Shown: piece after piece, positions 33,280 through 42,972 of the stretch | Position numbering within the stretch: position 1 is the first letter of the stretch | Layout: every line of letters starts with the position of its first letter | Source of the DNA: Hydnum rufescens UP504 | Taxonomy: Eukaryota > Basidiomycota > Agaricomycetes > Cantharellales > Hydnaceae | DNA: 61,425 nucleotides | Assembly (NCBI GenBank): GCA_014904985.1 | Contig: MU129192.1 | Span: 1 to 61,425, forward strand | Direction: 5' to 3' | Notes under the pieces: generated by a model | What the model was told of the DNA's origin: nothing | The model's input: only the letters and a program-made list of their open reading frames with translations | Databases searched by the model: none | Position numbers and translations under genes: made by a program

Positions 33280-33730
33280 TGTTGATCATGTGATAGCAAT
33301 AGAACTTGCCAATGTGTGCTTGGTGTGTTTGGCATTGGAAAGCATGGCTGAAGACCTTGTGTTTAAGTTCAGACATACATTGGGTGGGGGACAGCAAGGG
33401 GGGGATGCAGTTTGCAATTCAGAATGCATTGTTAACCTGCATGTCAGTGGCCCACTGGGCCTTCCAATGTTCAGTGAGGTTACAGTGGCAGATGCTTCCT
33501 AATAGGAGATGGAGTGGAATTCAGGATTAGGTGGGATAAGTCTGGATCCTTCCTTGACAGGTGACTCTGCCTCTTCATTGCTGGGGATGCCAGTGTGACC
33601 TGGGGCCCAGTCAATCTCTAATTTGACATTGGGTAGGGAGTATATGATTTTGAGTGTTCCTTGACAGAATCTATAACAGAAGGGAGTTAGGTCAAGGATT
33701 ACCTCATCTTCAGAGTTACAATTTTGCTTA
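33280..33730 (-). pseudogene. LINE RNase H C-terminal fragment (Tad-like)
   Basis: The minus-strand frame gives LEIDWAPGHTGIPSNEEAES, matching the WVPGHxGIxGNExAD end of RNase H domains in Tad-type non-LTR retrotransposons, then KEGSRLIPPNPEFHS and CRLTMHSELQT. It is a remnant. It might belong with the RT and RNase H fragment at 37533-38300 (same strand, other half of the domain), but unrelated repeats lie between them. Confidence 0.6.
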
Positions 33731-33960
33731 GCTCATCTGCAGAGTTTGAACTGGGCAGTGAGCCAGCAGATCCCATGTGATGAGAGCCAAGGTGCCAAAA
33801 ACAAACACTCTCACTCAGGTTTGAACATGGGACCTCTCAATGCCATTACAGCAGCAATCCACCTTAACCAATAAGACTAAAGAGACTACACACTTACTTG
33901 GTAATTAGAATCCTATGTACTGGCACTTCTAAGTGGTACCGAGGGAGCACAATCAATCCA
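33731..33960. other. Spacer with tRNA-like wording
   Basis: Contains GGTTTGAACATGGGACC (33819) and CCACCTTAACCAATAAGACT (33860), reminiscent of decayed tRNA B- and A-box words on the minus strand. It is too short and altered to call a tRNA or SINE. Confidence 0.2.
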
Positions 33961-33965
33961 CTTAC

Positions 33966-34650
33966 CCAGGGGGTTGTTAAATGGGGGGGGAGGGGATTAT
34001 TACCTTCAGAGGGGTGGGTCTAATTCCAAGGGGGTTTGTTAGGGGAGGTTGGTAACTCTGGAGGGGGGGGTATTACCAGGAAGGGGGGGTATTACCAGGA
34101 GGGGGGGTATTACCAGGAGGGGGGGTTTTACCAGGAGGGGGGGGTATTACCAGGAAGGGGGGGAGTGTTACCAGGAAGGGAGGGGGGGTGTTACCAGGAA
34201 GGGAGGGGGGGTGTTACCAGGAAGGGAAGGGGGGTGTTACCAGGAAGGGAGGGTGTGTTACCAACAAGGGGGGTGTTACCAACAAGGGGGGTGTATTAGC
34301 AGGGGGGTGTATTAGCAGGGGGTGTTTTAGCAGGGGGGTGTATTAGCAGGGGGGGTGTATTAGCAGGGGGGGTGTATTAGCAGGGGGGTGTATTAGCAGG
34401 GGGGGTGTAGAGGGGGTGTATTAGCAGGGGGGGTGTATTAGCAGGGGGGGTGTATTAGCAGGGGGGTGATTAGCAGGGGGGGTGTATTAGCAAGGGGGGT
34501 GTATTAGCAGGGGGGGTGTATTAGCAGGGGGGGTGTATTAGCAGGGGGGTGTATTAGCAGGGGGTTATTGCAGGGGTTTTAGCAGGGGGGTTATTAGCAG
34601 GGGGTGTATTAGCAGGGGGGGTGTATTAGCAGGGGGTGATAGCAGGTGTA
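33966..34650. repeat. G-run minisatellite, two related unit types
   Basis: About 11 units resembling TATTACCAGGAGGGGGGG (18-24 bp, 34065-34275) are followed by about 22 units resembling GTATTAGCAGGGGGG (16-17 bp, 34285-34650). Each unit carries a run of five to eight G on the plus strand. The two types differ mainly by ACC/AGC and the A after AGG, so one derives from the other. Long plus-strand ORFs across it are products of the repeat. Confidence 0.95.
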
Positions 34651-35631
34651 TTCTGTAGAGTGCATATGGGGAGAATTGTCTTGATTCCACATCTGAATTT
34701 GACATCCTCAGACACAAGTGTATTGGCCCCAGAGTCCCAAATGCTATTCTAATATGAATTTCCATTTAAAATACCTTGATGAAATGCATTTCAGTTTGGC
34801 ATAATCAATGTGGTTATCTCATGAGAATACAGATTATATCATTTGTTAAATGCAGGCATACAGACTTATGGCTGTTAGTGAGAGAAAAACTTAATAGGGG
34901 GTCAGGGGATCCTGAGCTATATAGTGTACATCATGTGGATTACATAATCAAGATGAGACTGATCCAATCCCAACAGCAGAGGACAGGTCTCAATCAGAAT
35001 AGGAAAAAAAGTCCACCAGGAACAAATGACAAAAAAAGAGTGGCAGGGTTGGTTACATAAGGGATATCTGCACTGCAGTACAAAGGAATGGAGGGTGTGC
35101 ATGTGATAGGTGAAGATCAGGGTGTAACAGCATCATGGGTTATGGATTACAGTCATGGGTTTGGGTTATGGGTGCAGGTCAGCCACAATACAGTCAGGTA
35201 ACTTTTTCAGGGTACAGGTATGGTTTCAGTTTCAGTTGCAGGTTAGCCACAGGGGCCATGGTTGCAGGTTATAGCTTCAAGTCAATACAGGATATACTTT
35301 CAGATACAGTGTCATGGGGTTGAATATGAGTTTGGGTTTGGTCATGTGATGAATCCACACACATGGTGGGATTCATGGACACAAGGAGGGTGGTGCCTGA
35401 AGCATGGGGACATTAGAGCCAGGGAGACCAAAACACCACTTCACTGTGGGTTAATCTCCAGGTATCACAGAGCTTAATTGGGGCCCACAGCCTTGGCACA
35501 AGAAAAACTTGATAGGAGATCAGGAATTCCCATCATGTGGATTATGTAATTATAACAAGATTGATCCAATCCTCTCATACTAACAATGGCAGGCTCAAAG
35601 CTGGCACCATAGGCTCACAGCAGCCACCTAA
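34651..35631. other. Spacer with a direct repeat and degenerate GGTTATGG words
   Basis: A ~70-110 bp direct repeat starts at about 34885 and 35510 (AGAAAAACTTRATAGG...ATCATGTGGATTAYRTAAT...GATCCAATCC). Between them, 35130-35290 is rich in GGGTTATGG and CAGGTTA words. No gene is seen. Confidence 0.5.
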
Positions 35632-35773
35632 GGGCCTGTTTGGATACCCCAGAAACATTTCAAAGAAATGCATTTCTCAATATAAAAATGGCAAAACATT
35701 TTGGGTCATTTTGCCATTTTTATATTGAGAAATGTGTTTCTTTGAAATGTTTCTGGGGTATCCAAACAGGCCC
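35632..35773. mobile_element. Harbinger-type MITE (142 bp foldback)
   Basis: Starts GGGCCTGTTTGGATACCCC and ends with its reverse complement. The two ~66-base arms pair almost perfectly around a short centre (TTTTGGGTCATTTT). A TAA target duplication flanks it (35629-35631 and 35774-35776). GGGCCTGTTTGG ends plus a TWA target are the signature of PIF/Harbinger (Tourist-like) MITEs. It has no coding capacity and needs a transposase in trans. Confidence 0.88.
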
Positions 35774-35925
35774 TAAGGCAAGAGTACAAGCCATGTATGG
35801 ACAAAGCAGCCAGCTAAGGCAAGAGTACAAGTCATGTATGGACAAAGCAGCCACCTAAGGCAAGAGTACCAGCCATGTATGGACAAAGCAGCCACCTAAG
35901 GCAAGAGTACAAGCTGGCATGCACA
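35773..35925. repeat. 41-bp tandem repeat
   Basis: CTAAGGCAAGAGTACAAG recurs at 35773, 35814, 35855 and 35896, exactly 41 bp apart, with ATGTATGGACAAAGCAGCCA completing the unit. The MITE inserted at the first CTAA of the array: the sequence GCAGCCACC before it matches the unit end. Confidence 0.9.
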
Positions 35926-36044
35926 GTGTGGAAGATAAAAACATCCAGTATCAGAAAACTCAAAATCACACCACTCCCAGCCTTTGGATGATCACATGAC
36001 CAATTATGAAATTAATTACGGCTACATGCGGAAATCGAATTCAT

Positions 36045-36450
36045 TCTATAACTCTGTCAGTTTTGATTGGAGAGGTACGCCCATATAATGCTTAGAAAGC
36101 TATGATTCACACCTTTCGAATGGTACCAAACACAAGTCGAACGGACCAAAACTGCACTCTCCAGGCCAATTTTACCACCAAAATCCGGGATTTCCAGTAA
36201 AAAACAAATTTCTCCCTCAGTTCGCATCCAATCCCCTTGGAACAACCGCACCTAGAAGGATATAAAAAATCTTCATCCAACGGTACCAAGCACATGAAGA
36301 ACAGATCAAAACTGAGCTCTACAGAACGATATTACTATCAGAATCAACACCCATTAGTAAAAAATGAATTTCTCTGTCAGTTTACACCGGATCTTCTCAG
36401 AACCACTGCACCCAGAAAGCTGTTAAAAATCTGCATCTAATGATACCAAG
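36045..36450 (+). repeat. Three 160-bp modules in LTR-B copy 2
   Basis: CTCTGTCAG, CTCCCTCAG and CTCTGTCAG end at 36060, 36220 and 36380, exactly 160 bp apart. Each is followed by a CGCACCC/GCACCTAGAA word and then AAYGGTACCAARCAC. This is the most regular of the arrays. Confidence 0.85.
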
Positions 36451-36676
36451 AACGTCTATTACAGATGCAAACTGCTGTTTCTGCATTGAATCCCATCCCA
36501 TGCACTTGTCCCCATTATCAACCAACAACAAAACACCTTAACCACTGGACTATGCTCAAATTAATCTCCAAAACCCAGAGATATCATTTCATTTCGCCTC
36601 CAGAATGCTCCACATGGTCAGTGACCACATGCTCCAAGCATTCCACATGCTCAGCATCACATGCTCAGCAAATTGG

Positions 36677-36900
36677 TGACATCACCCCTCCTCATGATTC
36701 CTTTTGTTCTCTTTATGAATGACATCACTATGACATCATCCCTCATGATTCCTTTTGTTCTCCTTATGCATGACTCAGCTATGACCGCATTATGACATCA
36801 TCTTGTTATTTTTCTTTTGTTCTCACCTATGACTCACATATGACTCACCCATGGGGGAGTCATATTTCTTAAACACAGCCACCTTCAGAAAGGTATAAAA
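36677..36900 (+). promoter_or_regulatory. bZIP-site cluster and TATA box in LTR-B copy 2
   Basis: TGACTCA (Gcn4/AP-1 type) occurs at 36771, 36830 and 36841, and TGACATCA at 36677, 36720, 36731 and 36793. TATAAAA follows at 36894-36900. TGACATCA is what CpG decay would make of the CRE TGACGTCA. Copy 1 keeps four TGAGTCA sites in the matching place. The layout is that of an enhancer plus core promoter; activity is inferred. Confidence 0.55.
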
Positions 36901-37532
36901 GCTGGTAGATTTCCTGTATCCCCACACAATCATCTCCTCTCTGGAAATCATCACTGTCAACCACTGTCAACTTTTCTGCTTGCCTCTAAAGAACAGTCTA
37001 TCTATAAGCCATCTGGAGCTAAGTCATCTTCAAGGTTGTTGAGACAAAGCCACTGGTAGCCCTCTACACGAATCACTAAAGCCAAGGATAGTTGCAGGAC
37101 CTAAGGTTAGAGTTGCTGGACATCCAAGGAAAAGTAAGCATAATGAAATACGTATCAGGTTTTGAAGAAAGAAGAAAGAAACATACTAACAAGACTAACC
37201 AAGCACTGACCAGTCTATAACCCACAGATATCTGCATTTTGACCAGGAGAACATAAACAAGAATACACAAATATCAGTAAACAGACCAACACAACATGAA
37301 CAACGTATAAGCCTTTCTATAAGCATCCCAAATGATATATCATTGACTACAGCTAGTCCATATCCCATCCTATTCTCCACTGAACACCATACACATCTTA
37401 CAGAGTGTGATCAACCATTGAAGCGAACCAGCCCAATGAATAACAACAGAAATACAGTCTCCCATCCACACACTGGCTGAACCAGATTTTGATTTGACAG
37501 TCATCAGAGCTCCCAACCCTTCTTCTATAACA

Positions 37533-38300
37533 GGTGACAGCCTTTACTCATGTCATGGAGGACTGTTGGGCTTTGCCAATGCTACCTTCAAAGGAGTGTT
37601 GAATTTCACTGGTGTTGTTGGCATAGAAGTAGATGTGTGAGATTTCATGGGCCCCATCAGCTATGCTGAGAATCTAGTCATATAGAGACTCAGTTGCTAC
37701 TGCTGGGCCTTGCATCTCAGCATTGAAAACCTTGACATGGCTCCATGAGGCCCCTTATTCACCATGCCATATCTTTTCCAGTGGACCCCACAGTTGATGG
37801 ATAGGGAACCATCAGTGTAGATGAGGATATGGCTAGGGTCATGTGTGATTTTCTGTACATAGTTGTTGTGATATACAATTTTGAGTGCTTGGACATTAAG
37901 GTTGAGGGATATCAACATGATCATGAGTTTGCCATCATCCACATGCTCAGGCTGTCTTCAGTTCTTGTCTAGTTCTGGGTTAGCTGCCAGGGTCTCTTTA
38001 AGTTTCATTTCTAGATGTCCATGGAGGTGTGCTGTAAACAAGGCAGCCAGGATGGGGGAGACACATGATCCTTGGTGAATACCAGTGGTAGTTGGAAGGA
38101 GTTCATCATGTTTGCCATCCAGGCAGACAGTGGCCTTGCAGTCCTGCAGGAAAGAATAGACCAGCACACTATCTGCAGAGTGATCCATGAAGCTCATAGT
38201 GTGTCTATGCAATAAGGGTGGGGATGAAATTGAAAAGCCTGTAATATTGAGCATGAGTGTGGATGCTTTAAGGCCACAGCTCCATGCTGCCTGGATGCTG
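37533..38300 (-). pseudogene. Tad-like LINE fragment: RT end and RNase H start
   Basis: Minus-strand frames read FLQDCKATVCLDGKHDELLP then GIHQGSCVSPILAALFTAHL (the GxPQGSPxSPxLF motif of non-LTR reverse transcriptases, 38130-38030), HVDDGKL (the YxDD motif, about 37945), and HILIYTDGSLSINCGVHW (RNase H, about 37815). Only some 40 residues separate VDDG from YTDGS, so the RT thumb region is deleted. Stops are present. It is cut on the left by LTR-B copy 2. The target of such LINEs is unknown here. Confidence 0.75.
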
Positions 38301-38442
38301 AACAGAGGTTGTCACACTTTTCTTTATGTGATATGGCAGCTGCACTTTATTAGAGGCAGATTCAAGGTACATTAGGAGGGAGTTGCTCATTTCTAAAATA
38401 TTCTTGTACTCAGTGCTGTCCCCCCACATGGTAGGTGTCTCT

Positions 38443-39230
38443 TGTCAGGGAAACACTGCAGTTGAAGCCACAAACAGAAAGAGGAAAGAGATTAATTAAC
38501 CACATTCTATTGCAGTGGGAATCCTGAGTATACACCACACAACAAGGGATACACAAGTCTTGCACCTATTGCAGTGGGAATCCTGAGAGATCAAAACTGG
38601 TGATCCCCCAACTGCCAAGGGCTAAAAGTACTACTTCCTGCACACAGCCACCACAGCCCATCAGTCAGCCTCCACAGCCACCATCACTAAGCCTCACTAA
38701 GCTGACACAGCCATGTTCCAAATCCTGTGCACACCTCCACATGGCTATGCCCCAACTTTCATATGCATCCCCCTTAGCATATATACTTCCAAGGCTGTGT
38801 ACACCTGGGTACCCCAAAGGTGTCAAAGGAGTTGAAGGACTGCAGTGATGCTGAGGGAGCAGAGATTGGGACAGGTGGTGCAGATTCAGGGAATGGGGGT
38901 GGAGTAGGAGGAGGAGGAGGAGTCTGGATTGGCAACTGCATGGACTCACATGGGGAATGAGGGGATGAGGGGTGCTGACAAGGCTGCCAATGCTGCCACT
39001 GGTTGACTACCCAGCCCACAGCCTGCTGGTTGAGGCCTGATAGTATGAGGGAAATAATAATAAGAGAAATGCCAATAATGGCAAGCATAACAATAACCCC
39101 CTGACTGAATGGAGGGAGAGAGGAGGTGAGAGCATTTGAAGAAGTAGGCACCATATGATCAGGTTGACAAAGAATGATACTCTGATGGGTAAGTCCACAG
39201 GTGGAACAAAATGTCAATTTGATCCTGACA
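38443..39230 (+). mobile_element. LTR, family C copy 2 (788 bp)
   Basis: Begins TGTCAGGGAAACACTG and ends GATCCTGACA; it aligns along its length with 8921-9766. The flanks (TCTCT left, CTAGT right) are not a clean duplication, so it may be a recombined or partial element. The TATA position is changed (GCTAAAAGTACTAC). GCTATCGCAG of copy 1 reads TCTATTGCAG here. Confidence 0.8.
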
Positions 39231-39831
39231 CTAGTGGATCTGGTGCAACCAGCACTGTTAGCCTGGGAGAGGGGTTGGCCTGTGGTGGTGCCATCTTTGT
39301 TCACATGGTGAGGTGATATGTTGGGAGTGTCAGGGTTGTTTGAGTCTGGGTAACTTGGCACTGGTGTAGTGGGAGCAAGGGGGGGGGGGTTTAGAGGGAA
39401 GAGTTGGGGTTGAATTAGGTGGTGTGTTGTGGGGATATGTAAGATACTCTCAAACTGGCTCAACAGGTTGTGCCAGAAGAGAAATGACAGGAGCAACAGG
39501 AGGACCAAAATGTGGGGCTGTGGGGGTTGCACATGATGTTCACATGCAATGATGCAACTTGGCCCAAATGGGGAGTAGAAACCAGGAGCTTGGTGCCTGG
39601 CCAGAGAAATGATTTGACTTGGAAAGTGAGTGATTTAAAGGTGACAGGAAACTGGGTTTGAGAAGGGGTCAATTTTGGAGGATTCTGTTGGAGGACAACA
39701 GAGATGTGTGCAAGTTGGGAGTCAGGAAAAGCATGGAGGAATACTAGGAGCATGCCTGATGGTCTGAATTTATGGAAGGCTTTAGATTCCTGTTGATGAC
39801 AAATTAGGAGATAACATGAAACTTGGGGCAT
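38774..39831 (-). pseudogene. Antisense ORF with transmembrane segment across the LTR-C border
   Basis: A 252-codon frame (39532-38774) enters LTR-C from outside. It has an N-terminal hydrophobic run (LVLLLLLSFLFW), a Pro-rich stretch, and one strong membrane helix GVIVMLAIIGISLIIISLIL inside the LTR, then a Pro-rich tail. The helix part is also open in copy 1 (9690-9313) with about three quarters identical residues. A frame in another phase (39831-39540) may be upstream coding. It could be a captured or envelope-like membrane protein, or a chance frame on the antisense strand of an LTR; I cannot decide. Confidence 0.3.
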
Positions 39832-39860
39832 GACCCTGGTAGATCTACAAGTATAGTGCC

Positions 39861-40425
39861 TGTCATGTAATATTGCATTAAATTATCTACTGTCCATACT
39901 TCATGTATATTATGTAAGAGCATGGCCACTGAGGATTCTAAGTTCCCACAGTGGCAGAATCAAATTACCTTTTTACCCAGACCTCATAGCTCATGCTTGA
40001 ACTGTGAAACCAACACAGCCACCCCACAACCAAGTCACATAACATCCCTACTGCATCAAGACACAATCTGTCACCATAGAGCATGGGGCAGAGACAGATA
40101 AGGAGAGTCATGTACAAGTGCAACTCTACTGAGTGAGTGCCATCTTCTAGGGTCTTAACTAACCCACCACTTCACCCTTAGATAGTAACTGAGCCCTTTG
40201 GCCAGTTACTACCACCTCCCCTTCCCTAATCCCCTCCTCACCTCTTGTTTCTCCCATGCCCGAAGCAAAGCCAGTGCCTAGCTTCGTTCATGGCCCTCCT
40301 GTTCAAAGCCAGTGCTTAGAATGGTTGGATTACCCTTTCTCTTCTGTCTACAGATCTGTTGAATCTGCCTCATCTAACAACAACAAATACTGCAGCTACT
40401 CGAAGTTGAGAGCCACGTTATTACA
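39861..40425 (+). mobile_element. Possible LTR, family F (565 bp)
   Basis: TGTCATGTAATATTGC at 39861 and CCACGTTATTACA ending at 40425 could be LTR ends. The next bases TGGTGGCAG look like a tRNA-type primer site. There is no second copy and no target duplication, and no retroelement coding follows, so support is weak. Confidence 0.25.
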
Positions 40426-40910
40426 TGGTGGCAGTAAATGAATTTGGATGGTTCAAAAGGAGTACTCTGGGTGGGGGGATGGGTGTTAGGAGAAGGAGGA
40501 TGGCTCTGTGTTAGTTCAGAGTATGCTATCATGTACCAAGGGGTTTTAATGTTGCTGGATGGGCTGTATTGTGAACAGTAAGTGTTGTTTTCAATTCAGG
40601 CATGCATGGGGGGAGGGAGCTGTCAAGTTATTGAATTCTTGATAGCTCTGTTTGGAAATTTTGGGGAGGGAGATGTGTTGGAGGATAGAACCCCCTGTGT
40701 GTCAGGAGCTTTTAGAAGACTGTTACAGAGGTGAGGGAAGTTTGTATGGTGTTTTCCATGGGTATTGTTTGAGGTTTGGTGATCATTGTGTGATTACTGG
40801 CAAGAGATTGGGAGTATATAGAACAAGGGAGGTGGTTTGGATGAGTAGACCCCCCTGTTTGGCATTTCTACTTGAACATCAGATTTACTTGTGTGCTGAC
40901 TCTGTCTACC
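40426..40910. other. Spacer upstream of the F-box gene
   Basis: G-rich on the plus strand, with an 88-codon ORF (40652-40918) of no recognisable content that overlaps the F-box start. No promoter motif stands out. Confidence 0.35.
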
Positions 40911-42420
40911 ATGTCTGACAGCAAATTCTTTCACCAAGCAGTTGCAGAGATTGATCAGTACCTCTCACTCATCAGATGCAATGTTGTGGATGCTTCAGAG
41001 TATTCATCTTGGCAGCAGCATGCTCTAACTGAACACAGTAACCTGGGGGTTATGATGCTTGGTCTGTGCATGTCCACTTGTCAGCATCTTCAGGGCATAC
41101 ATCATCAAATGAATGAACTTCCAGCAGAGATTCTGGAGGAAATTTTGGCATGGGTGCTGGGATCAGCAAATGTGCTGGGACATGTTTTAATGGCATTTCA
41201 TTTATGGCTGGTGTGTCAGTGGTGGAATCAAGTGATCATGACTCAACCAAGGTTCTTCTCTGTGGTTTTTGTTAATGCATGGTCTTTGAATATCCCTATC
41301 CATTGGTTCCTTCACAATTCCCTGGATGTGGCTTGGTACCTTGGTACCAACAAAATACAGGCACCAGCCATAGCATCTGCCAAGTGGATCTTTGACTCTG
41401 GTCCATTGGGAAAAATTTGATCACTGCACCTGATCTTTCTGCAATTCCAGGGGGATCATTTTCAGATGGAGCAGATGCTTAGTTGGGTGTTTTGTCAACC
41501 ATCATTCCTTGAGATCAAATATCTGGAAATCATGGACATGATGGAGGCCTTTGTGCTGCTGCCAAGTCTGGATTTATTGCTGAAGTTAAGGATGCTGGAA
41601 GTGATTCAGGGCCAGATTCCAATGATCACACTTGGGGCAACAACATCAGTTTGCCACATCTACTTTGAAGTGCTGGTTCCACCAATTGTTATTGGGATGG
41701 AGGCATTCCACCACCCATGGAGGTTTCTGAATGGAGGTAGCTGGTTTAAAAGTCTGAAATGGGCAGAGATAGAAATGCTGGATGGAGTTTTCTTGGTTGA
41801 TCCTTGAGCAGCAATTGTTATTCAATCAGCTTGATGTGGAGATTCATTCAATGACCAGCTGCACAGCTGTGCTAATGGTGTTGTCACATTCAGGACTGTG
41901 TGTCCAGGAGCTAAATATCCTGTTGGGTGGGAGGGCAGTGTACAATTCAGAGGTGCTGTATTGGCTGGTGTCAGGGGTAAGTTGATGGATTATTGTTAGT
42001 GTGGTGATTGAAAAGTTAACAGGTTTTTGTTTGAGATTTCTCATTGTCAGAACCTGGAGAAGGTTCAGTTTTATGTGGAAGATTCAGTGACAGGGTGCAG
42101 AGTGGACTGGGGATTACCATTTGAGGAAGGTGCACTGCAAGGATGATTCCCTCTGCTACAAGAGACAACTATTGTGCAGGAGGGGGCTTTCACTGGGTGT
42201 TATAATTGTGGGGCTGGATGATGAGGCTTGGACATCAGATGACCACAAAGGTGAACTCTCTGCATCACACAATGGAGCAGTATGAGTTTTGAAAGCAATC
42301 AGGGACATACCCTTTGATGGTGGAGTTGAGAGAAATACCTGACAACATCAAAAGTGTGGATGAGGATGTGCTTGTGAGGGATTTGTCACCTGTTGAATGC
42401 CTAGGATCAAAGGTATATGA
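40911..42420 (+). pseudogene. F-box protein with leucine-rich tail, decayed
   Basis: F-box proteins hand substrates to SCF ubiquitin ligases. The ATG at 40911 (ACCATGTCTGACAGC) starts MSDSKFFHQAVAEIDQYL. The F-box is at residues 69-110: NELPAEILEEILAWVL followed by LWLVCQWWNQVI, the LPxEILxEI...VCxxW pattern. Exons continue at 41451-41807 (FLEIKYLEIMDMMEAFVLLP, repeat-like) and, after a frameshift near 41807, to a canonical intron GTAAGTTG...TTGTCAG (41977-42050) and NLEKVQFYVEDSVTG. A weak intron 41385-41450 joins the first two blocks in phase. Stops after 42140 suggest decay. The paralogue-rich fungal F-box/LRR family fits well. Confidence 0.6.
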
Positions 42421-42784
42421 TTGATATTGGTAGAAGTGAGTTACTGAGATGAATATTTTGGACAGATTGTCAGGAGCTCATTTGGAGGGATTGACATATC
42501 TGAGACAATGAGGGAACATGAAGATAGGTTGCAGCATTTCTCTGACTGTTCAGAGATGTATTCAAGGCTTCCTTGGGTGAGAGACAATGAGTGATGGGTC
42601 TACTGAGGAAGATGTTGGGACATGTATATAGATTGGTGGAAAAAGTACTAAATACTAGAATGGTCAATGTGGAATGCAAGGGTGAGGCAAATGTATGAAG
42701 TGTGAAGGAAGTTAGATAAGAATATAATGGAGGACAATCACATGTGAAAGAGAGACAAAAGTGACCAAAGGAATAGTATTTATA

Positions 42785-42972
42785 GCCCTTCACAGTTGGA
42801 TGATCCTCAGTTTTGATCTCTTAGGATTTCCACTGCAATAGGTGCAAGTCTTGTGCATAGCTGTTTGGTTGTTGCTGTATGCTTAGGATTTCCACTGTGA
42901 TAGGTGTGTGTGGTTAATTCACCTCTTCTCTCTCTCTCTGTTTGTGGCCTCAACAGCAGTGTCACCCTGACA
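42785..42972 (-). mobile_element. Family C LTR, U3 part (copy 3)
   Basis: Minus strand starts TGTCAGGGTGACACTGCTG at 42972 and matches LTR-C through GGATTTCCACTGCAATAGG to the TATA region (GGCTATAAATACTATTCC at 42787). Beyond the TATA the sequence no longer resembles copies 1 and 2. A TGTCAGG at 42468-42474 (CCTGACA on the minus strand) could be the far end of a divergent 505-bp LTR, but no target duplication supports that. Confidence 0.6.

Larger units (their letters stand above)
35927..37529 (+). mobile_element. LTR-like element, family B copy 2 (~1.6 kb)
   Basis: Starts TGTGGAAGATAAAAACATC. Similarity to copy 1 ends at CTTCTATA (37522-37529). ACAG flanks both sides (35923-35926 and 37530-37533), a possible 4-bp target duplication, but an LTR would be expected to end in CA, so the border is uncertain by a few bases (CA at 37531-37532). 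It contains three ~160-bp modules, a bZIP cluster, TATAAAA at 36894 and a long 3' part. It keeps many more CpG than copy 1, so it is younger or better protected. Confidence 0.7.

Noticed and set aside
34036..34315. Long plus-strand ORFs of GGYYQEGG-type repeats
   Set aside because: They are direct translations of the G-run minisatellite in two frames at once; no independent coding evidence.
35130..35290. Interstitial telomere from GGGTTATGG and CAGGTTA words
   Set aside because: No run of TTAGGG or another regular telomeric unit; the words are irregular.
31442..37529. One large retroelement bounded by the two LTR-B copies
   Set aside because: The two copies are in opposite orientation and the interval holds unrelated repeats and LINE pieces, so they are separate insertions.
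42468..42972. Complete 505-bp solo LTR-C copy 3
   Set aside because: Only the U3 part (42785-42972) aligns with the other copies, there is no target duplication, and 42470-42560 may be F-box gene sequence. Kept only as a partial match.
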